A stretch of 64,000 nt of DNA from the NCBI GenBank assembly GCA_947453825.1, contig CANGHN010000005.1, forward strand, positions 1-64,000, in the 5' to 3' direction. A program made the translations under genes and the position numbers. The notes under the pieces were generated by a model. That model did no database searches, was not told the DNA's origin, and worked only from the letters and a program-made list of their open reading frames with translations. This DNA is from Betaproteobacteria bacterium. Its GTDB lineage: Bacteria > Pseudomonadota > Gammaproteobacteria > Burkholderiales > Burkholderiaceae. Below are positions 60,261-64,000 of this stretch, piece after piece (position 1 is the stretch's first letter; every line of letters starts with the position of its first letter).

Positions 60261-60632
60261 TTATTCTGTTGCACAAGTCGCTATCTGCTCGTTATCACTT
60301 TTAAGTTGAATTAACTCATTCCCCAGCTTATTAATTTTCAGTTGCCCAATCTGTGGATCAAAGCGCATCAAGATTTGATAAAAGTCTTTTACTTCCAATA
60401 AATTCACCTTCAGCTCTTTGCCCTCATAGAGCAAGCCCGCATCAAGTGAACCCTTGGTAATGACAATCTTCAAAGGGCTACCATTGAGAGTGCAAGTCAG
60501 TATCTTGCTGTGACTATCAATGGCCGCTATCTTGGGGGCTTGAGAGTCGCAGCCCCATAAAGTCAGCGCTAAGGTTAGGCAGATGAGCACCCCTTTAGGG
60601 CTCACATAGGCAGATTTAAAAGGAATGCTCAA
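60261..60632 (-). CDS. Hypothetical lipoprotein
   Basis: This 123-aa protein has a signal peptide ending in a lipobox (LTLWGC, Cys28). The rest is a small beta-rich domain with a second Cys (ILTCTLNG) and a C-terminal one (IATCATE). Not recognised. It overlaps the NnrU-like gene by 4 bases. Confidence 0.65.
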   Translation of the reverse strand: MSIPFKSAYVSPKGVLICLTLALTLWGCDSQAPKIAAIDSHSKILTCTLNGSPLKIVITKGSLDAGLLYEGKELKVNLLEVKDFYQILMRFDPQIGQLKINKLGNELIQLKSDNEQIATCATE

Positions 60633-61225
60633 GATAGTTGGGCGAGAGGAGAAACTCCAATGAGAAGTTGATGCAATCCAAATATAAATGCCACCCAGAG
60701 AATCACACCAGAGGCAATGGTCAGCATTGTTGCTTTGGTGCTGATTTGTGCTTGCTCAGGGATATGAATAGGACGCTTTCTGGCTGAACGAAAATCCAAT
60801 ACGGCCCAGATTAAAAAACTCCCAAATAGGATGAGATCCACCAGAGTGCCATTGGAGAGTAAATGAGCTAGAGCCCATACTTTGACACCTAAAATCATAG
60901 GATGCTTGAGTTTGATACGAATCGCATTATTTGAGGGCGAGCTGCCTGCCAGGAAAATAAAGGCGATCAGATTTAAGACTAGAGCGATATAGATAAGAAC
61001 AGCATTGGGTTGCCACAAGACCACTGTATTTTGTCTTGCCTGACCGTAGCTAATCACCATGATGACAAATCCAAGCAAAGAAATGATGGTGTACAAACCT
61101 TTCCATTTCACTTCACCAATTTTATCAATCATGTGATTGCGCCAAGACTCCGCAAAAATACGACAAGAGTGGCTGCCGAGAAAAATAATGAGACCAATCA
61201 GAAATAAAGTCATGGAATGCTCCAA
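60629..61225 (-). CDS. NnrU family membrane protein
   Basis: This 198-aa protein has about five or six helices. LGSHSCRIFAESWRNHMIDKIGEVKWKGLYTIISLLGF and HPMILGVKVWALAHLLSNGTLVDLILFG are typical of NnrU, named from denitrifiers but wider in distribution; related to 15-cis-zeta-carotene isomerase (Z-ISO) proteins. It starts 15 bases after bciB on the same strand, so a link with pigment metabolism is possible. Confidence 0.85.
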   Translation of the reverse strand: MEHSMTLFLIGLIIFLGSHSCRIFAESWRNHMIDKIGEVKWKGLYTIISLLGFVIMVISYGQARQNTVVLWQPNAVLIYIALVLNLIAFIFLAGSSPSNNAIRIKLKHPMILGVKVWALAHLLSNGTLVDLILFGSFLIWAVLDFRSARKRPIHIPEQAQISTKATMLTIASGVILWVAFIFGLHQLLIGVSPLAQLS

Positions 61226-61240
61226 AGGAAAAGATAGGTT

Positions 61241-62437
61241 TTAGGGTTTATGAGCTTCTTGTTCGTTAGGCTTTATTCCATAAGGCTCTACGAGCGGCCA
61301 GATATGCTTAGGAACCATGGAAGCCATTTTTGCGGGCTGCTCTCTTCGTAGATGAAGCACTGTTTCAATGGCTTTCATCTCGACGCGTGTTCGAGCGAAT
61401 TCAAGACCACGTGGCCCAACTTTAGGCATTAACCAGCCTACAATTGGCCTTAACCAGTTTGGCATTTTTCTTAAGGGGAGACCGCCAGCAGCACGCTCAA
61501 CGTTTTTCATAAAACCAACAACAGCAGAATGACGTTTCCCAGCCGTTCCTGGTGCAGAAGTGCGCACTTCATCGTCTAAAAGATTCAGTAATTCTTGGCC
61601 GCGATGATTACGAACAATGAGCCACTGCTCACCTTGGCCGCCCATATAGCCAACCGTAATATCAGACAGCACGTTGGTGTAATCAACGCAGGTGCGGCAG
61701 GTTAATGGAAAGAAGTCAGTTGGCAAGGTAGAAAGTGGTAATTGAAGAAACGGAATTTCTTTTTTCTTGCCATTTTTAAAGCGAACCTCTACGTGGTAAT
61801 CCGCCCTAAATTCAAGATAGTTAATTTCTTCTGGTTCTGAGCTGATCAGCGACAAGAAGTGGTGAAAATTCTCAGTAGTGGTGTTATCGGAGCAAGGCGT
61901 GCCAATGACATAGAGTTTTTCTAGGCCTAACTCTTTCTCTAGAGCCCTTAAGGCGTATACCTGGCAGGGTATACCAATAACAGCCATCTTTTTATACCCT
62001 TTAGCAATAGCCGGTTCTAGAAGAGAGAGAAGGGGGGCATAACCCATTCTCATGCCACGACACTTCGCCATATCAGACGCTTTATCAATAATGATCGGTA
62101 ATGGCTTCCACCGGTCATTAGGATCTTCAGTCATCGTCAGAATGGCATCTACTGCACCCGTTTCTAGAAGACGTTCCCCAATACGAGTAGTAATGCCAGT
62201 CCACTGTGCCCCAGTGCTTGGATTTTTTAGTCCAGCTCTGAGCATTTTGATAAAGGGGCCAAAATGGAGTTCATCAGGGCGACCTAAATCCCTTGCTCTG
62301 CCATGAACCTGAGTTTCTAATTCTGGGTAATTGGGTTTGATGAATTGACAAGCCTCGCCACAACGTTTTGGATTATCTGTTCGAGAAATACCACAGTCGG
62401 TACAAAGACTCCGATAGGGTGCATTAGTAGAGTTCAC
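61241..62437 (-). CDS. bciB: Divinyl (proto)chlorophyllide 8-vinyl reductase, BciB type
   Basis: This 398-aa Fe-S flavoprotein of the FrhB family reduces the C8 vinyl group with ferredoxin electrons. N-terminal Cys (LCTDCG ... RCGEAC), GIPCQVYALRALE, GTPCSDNTT and LTCRTCVDYTNVLSDITVGYMGG match BciB of cyanobacteria and phototrophic bacteria. No bchJ or bciA is seen in the window. BchXYZ can also act at C8 in some species. Confidence 0.92.
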   Translation of the reverse strand: MNSTNAPYRSLCTDCGISRTDNPKRCGEACQFIKPNYPELETQVHGRARDLGRPDELHFGPFIKMLRAGLKNPSTGAQWTGITTRIGERLLETGAVDAILTMTEDPNDRWKPLPIIIDKASDMAKCRGMRMGYAPLLSLLEPAIAKGYKKMAVIGIPCQVYALRALEKELGLEKLYVIGTPCSDNTTTENFHHFLSLISSEPEEINYLEFRADYHVEVRFKNGKKKEIPFLQLPLSTLPTDFFPLTCRTCVDYTNVLSDITVGYMGGQGEQWLIVRNHRGQELLNLLDDEVRTSAPGTAGKRHSAVVGFMKNVERAAGGLPLRKMPNWLRPIVGWLMPKVGPRGLEFARTRVEMKAIETVLHLRREQPAKMASMVPKHIWPLVEPYGIKPNEQEAHKP

Positions 62438-62561
62438 ATAGTCCTTTGTTCATCATCATAAATGGGCTAATGGGGCAAGAAGCAGGGTAAACATAATGCA
62501 TTTATTATGACCTGAATATGGAATATTTGCAGACCGATATTGATGAATATGGAGAGAAATA

Positions 62562-63035
62562 ATGTTGCCGAATATCCCCTTAAAAAGACTTGATGGATCC
62601 GTAGAAAATTTACAGGATTACGCTGGCAAGGTACTCTTAATAGTGAATGTCGCAAGTAAATGTGGCTTTACTTCCCAATACCGTGACTTACAAAATCTAT
62701 ACACCGCTAATCAAGCGAAAGGCTTGGAGATATTAGGGTTCCCATGCAATCAATTCGGCGCTCAAGAGCCCGGTACATCAAGTGAAATTGCTAATTTTTG
62801 TAGCGCTAACTATGGCGTGACTTTCCCGATGTTTGAAAAAATTGATGTGAATGGGGATGGTGCTCATCCCTTGTACATCTATTTGAAGGATCAAGCGCCT
62901 GGCATCTTAGGGACCACTGGGATTAAGTGGAACTTCACTAAATTTCTTGTGAGTAGAGATGGTGACTCAATCGCGCGACTTGCTTCCGCAGATGGTGCAA
63001 GCAAGATGGGAGAGGCGATTCAAAAACTACTTTAG
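62562..63035 (+). CDS. Glutathione peroxidase
   Basis: This 157-aa thiol peroxidase has NVASKCGFTSQY with the peroxidatic Cys, GFPCNQFGAQEPG and KWNFTKFLV. Cys rather than selenocysteine is used. It removes lipid and organic peroxides. Transcription is divergent from bciB over 124 bases. Confidence 0.94.
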   Translation: MLPNIPLKRLDGSVENLQDYAGKVLLIVNVASKCGFTSQYRDLQNLYTANQAKGLEILGFPCNQFGAQEPGTSSEIANFCSANYGVTFPMFEKIDVNGDGAHPLYIYLKDQAPGILGTTGIKWNFTKFLVSRDGDSIARLASADGASKMGEAIQKLL

Positions 63036-63051
63036 CTTGGCGCATTAACTA

Positions 63052-63204
63052 CTATTTTTTCTTATTATCGGAATCTAACCATTCCTTGATATCTGGGAAG
63101 GCGTCTTGAACTTCTCCTATAAATTCTCGGACCATATAGTATAGGCCAGCAATTAATAGGCAAAAAACAAAGATCGATATGAGAAGTAATGTTGTATTAC
63201 TCAT
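63052..63204 (-). CDS. Small single-TM protein, third gene after pucC
   Basis: This 50-aa protein has one N-terminal helix (TTLLLISIFVFCLLIAGLYYM) and an acidic, then Lys-rich tail. The ATG at 63204 overlaps the preceding gene's stop by 4 bases. The longer frame to 63315 would run back into that gene and is rejected. Not recognised. Confidence 0.55.
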   Translation of the reverse strand: MSNTTLLLISIFVFCLLIAGLYYMVREFIGEVQDAFPDIKEWLDSDNKKK

Positions 63205-63389
63205 TTTTTGCGATTCAATAATGCTGATAATTTGAAATAAATCCCAAAACAAAATATCGAGGGAACCCATAGTGCCGTAAAGATTGACTGCTCTCGATCC
63301 TGCACCACAAACCATAAATAGGCAGAGGTAAAGAAAGAAATCACCACCGCCATGAGAATGAAGTAATCTGATTTTTTAAACACGCTCAC
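63201..63389 (-). CDS. Small two-TM protein, second gene after pucC
   Basis: This 62-aa protein has two hydrophobic helices (about residues 9-28 and 37-56) and a Lys-rich end. Both ends overlap neighbours by 4 bases, indicating translational coupling. Not recognised. Confidence 0.6.
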   Translation of the reverse strand: MSVFKKSDYFILMAVVISFFTSAYLWFVVQDREQSIFTALWVPSIFCFGIYFKLSALLNRKK

Positions 63390-63622
63390 TCCTTCACTTC
63401 GTTATTAAAATAATCCCCAATGCCGAAGCCAACTGCGCTTAGAAGGCATCCAATGATAGCGCAGCCACCCAATACTCGCATGCCTGAAGATAGACCAAAA
63501 GCGAATATATCTGCAGAGATCCAATCCCAAAGACTTAAGGAAATCAATATAAAGCTAATTGAGCTAATGAAGAAGCCCGAAATGATGAAAGTTTTTTCGA
63601 CTAATTGCGGTAAGTTAATCAT
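63386..63622 (-). CDS. Small two-TM protein, first gene after pucC
   Basis: This 78-aa protein has two hydrophobic segments (about residues 10-35 and 43-70; VLGGCAIIGCLLSAVGFGIGDYF). It starts 28 bases after the pucC stop and overlaps the next gene by 4 bases. Not recognised. Confidence 0.6.
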   Translation of the reverse strand: MINLPQLVEKTFIISGFFISSISFILISLSLWDWISADIFAFGLSSGMRVLGGCAIIGCLLSAVGFGIGDYFNNEVKE

Positions 63623-63650
63623 TGGCTGGAGAGCCGCGTAGATGGGTCAA

Positions 63651-64000
63651 TTAAGCAACCGATTCTACTCGCTTAGCTGGCCATATAAAATTAGTCATGG
63701 CAGCGATGGTGATGAATAGCAAGATGATTTCTAAGAGATAGACGCCGCAGTAGCCAGTTGCTGGATTATTCAGGTCCTCGCCAAAATAGTTGCGTGTGGC
63801 CATGCCTGCCAAAATATCCCGAAATATTCCTCCGGTTCCAACTGCTATACCTGCAGCAGTGGCTTGCACAGCCCCCCACGCTCCCAATGCCAAGCCACTT
63901 TGATTTTCTGGGGCATATCTCATGGTGGCAGTTAAGGTTCCATGGCTAAATAAGCCATTACCAAAACCAATTAAAACTACTCCCACGATAAAAATGAGTG
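63651..64000 (-). CDS. pucC: PucC-family protein, C-terminal part (partial)
   Basis: The frame is open to the window edge, so only about 116 C-terminal residues are seen. IGFGNGLFSHGTLTATMRYAP, LALGAWGAVQATAAGIAVGTGGIFRDI and the last helix resemble the end of LhaA and PucC. This may be an LH2-type assembly protein, which would predict pucBA genes beyond the window; none are seen here. Confidence 0.85.
   Translation of the reverse strand, partial: LIFIVGVVLIGFGNGLFSHGTLTATMRYAPENQSGLALGAWGAVQATAAGIAVGTGGIFRDILAGMATRNYFGEDLNNPATGYCGVYLLEIILLFITIAAMTNFIWPAKRVESVA

Noticed and set aside
62492-62509. CATAAT-N6-ATTATG inverted repeat between bciB and the peroxidase gene
   Set aside because: Short, all A/T-rich arms in an A/T-rich region; expected by chance.

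Overview
The window looks like chromosomal DNA of a freshwater aerobic anoxygenic phototroph in the Betaproteobacteria (Burkholderiales), most likely a Polynucleobacter-type organism. This is inferred from the moderate G+C, the compact gene spacing with many 4-base overlaps, the rpsU-yqeY-dnaG-rpoD-tRNA order, an RpoD with a long Lys/Ala/Pro-rich leader, and a complete photosynthesis gene cluster (PGC) with an aerobic cyclase (acsF) and no bchE. The genus is an inference, not a database result.

Layout. 1-5.4 kb: macromolecular-synthesis cluster (rpsU end, yqeY, dnaG, rpoD, tRNA-CAU). 5.5-16.1 kb: housekeeping and stress genes. These are a tandem ChrR-like cupin protein, a histidine phosphatase, a SodC lipoprotein, small membrane and Cys-rich proteins, an Rrf2 regulator, an HNH protein, a TIGR03643 / Fe-S photolyase / DUF2256 module, two SDR-type enzymes and an MsbA-like ABC exporter. 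16.3-59.6 kb: the PGC, in blocks. bchN-bchB-bchL (+); a light-dependent protochlorophyllide reductase (-); an alpha/beta hydrolase and bchO (+); bchI-bchD (-); bchH-crtE-crtF-bchC-bchX-bchY-bchZ-orf49-pufB-orf74-pufA-pufL-pufM-pufC (+); crtI-crtB (+); aerR-ppsR-crtA-crtD-crtC (-); bchF-bchM-lhaA-puhA-puhB-puhC-acsF-puhE-bchG-(pucC-like)-bchP-orf40 (+). 59.6-64 kb: lipocalin, a lipoprotein, NnrU-like and bciB (-), glutathione peroxidase (+), and a second pucC (cut by the window edge) followed by three overlapping small membrane-protein genes (-).

How it works together. BchHDI, BchM, AcsF, BciB, BchNBL and/or LPOR, BchXYZ, BchF, BchC, BchG and BchP supply bacteriochlorophyll a. CrtE, B, I, C, D, F and A supply acyclic, probably keto-, carotenoids. 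PufBA, PufLMC and PuhA with LhaA, PuhB, PuhC and PuhE build a reaction centre with an LH1 antenna. PpsR and the B12-type AerR sit inside the cluster, and two near-perfect PpsR operators (TGT-N12-ACA) are visible upstream of bchH and bchC.

The most unusual points are an unrecognised single-TM protein encoded between pufB and pufA, a 49-codon gene joining bchZ to pufB by ATGA overlaps at both ends, coexistence of LPOR with DPOR, a long crtD/crtC overlap in which the CrtC core has no conventional start codon, and several unexplained inverted repeats in the divergent promoter regions.
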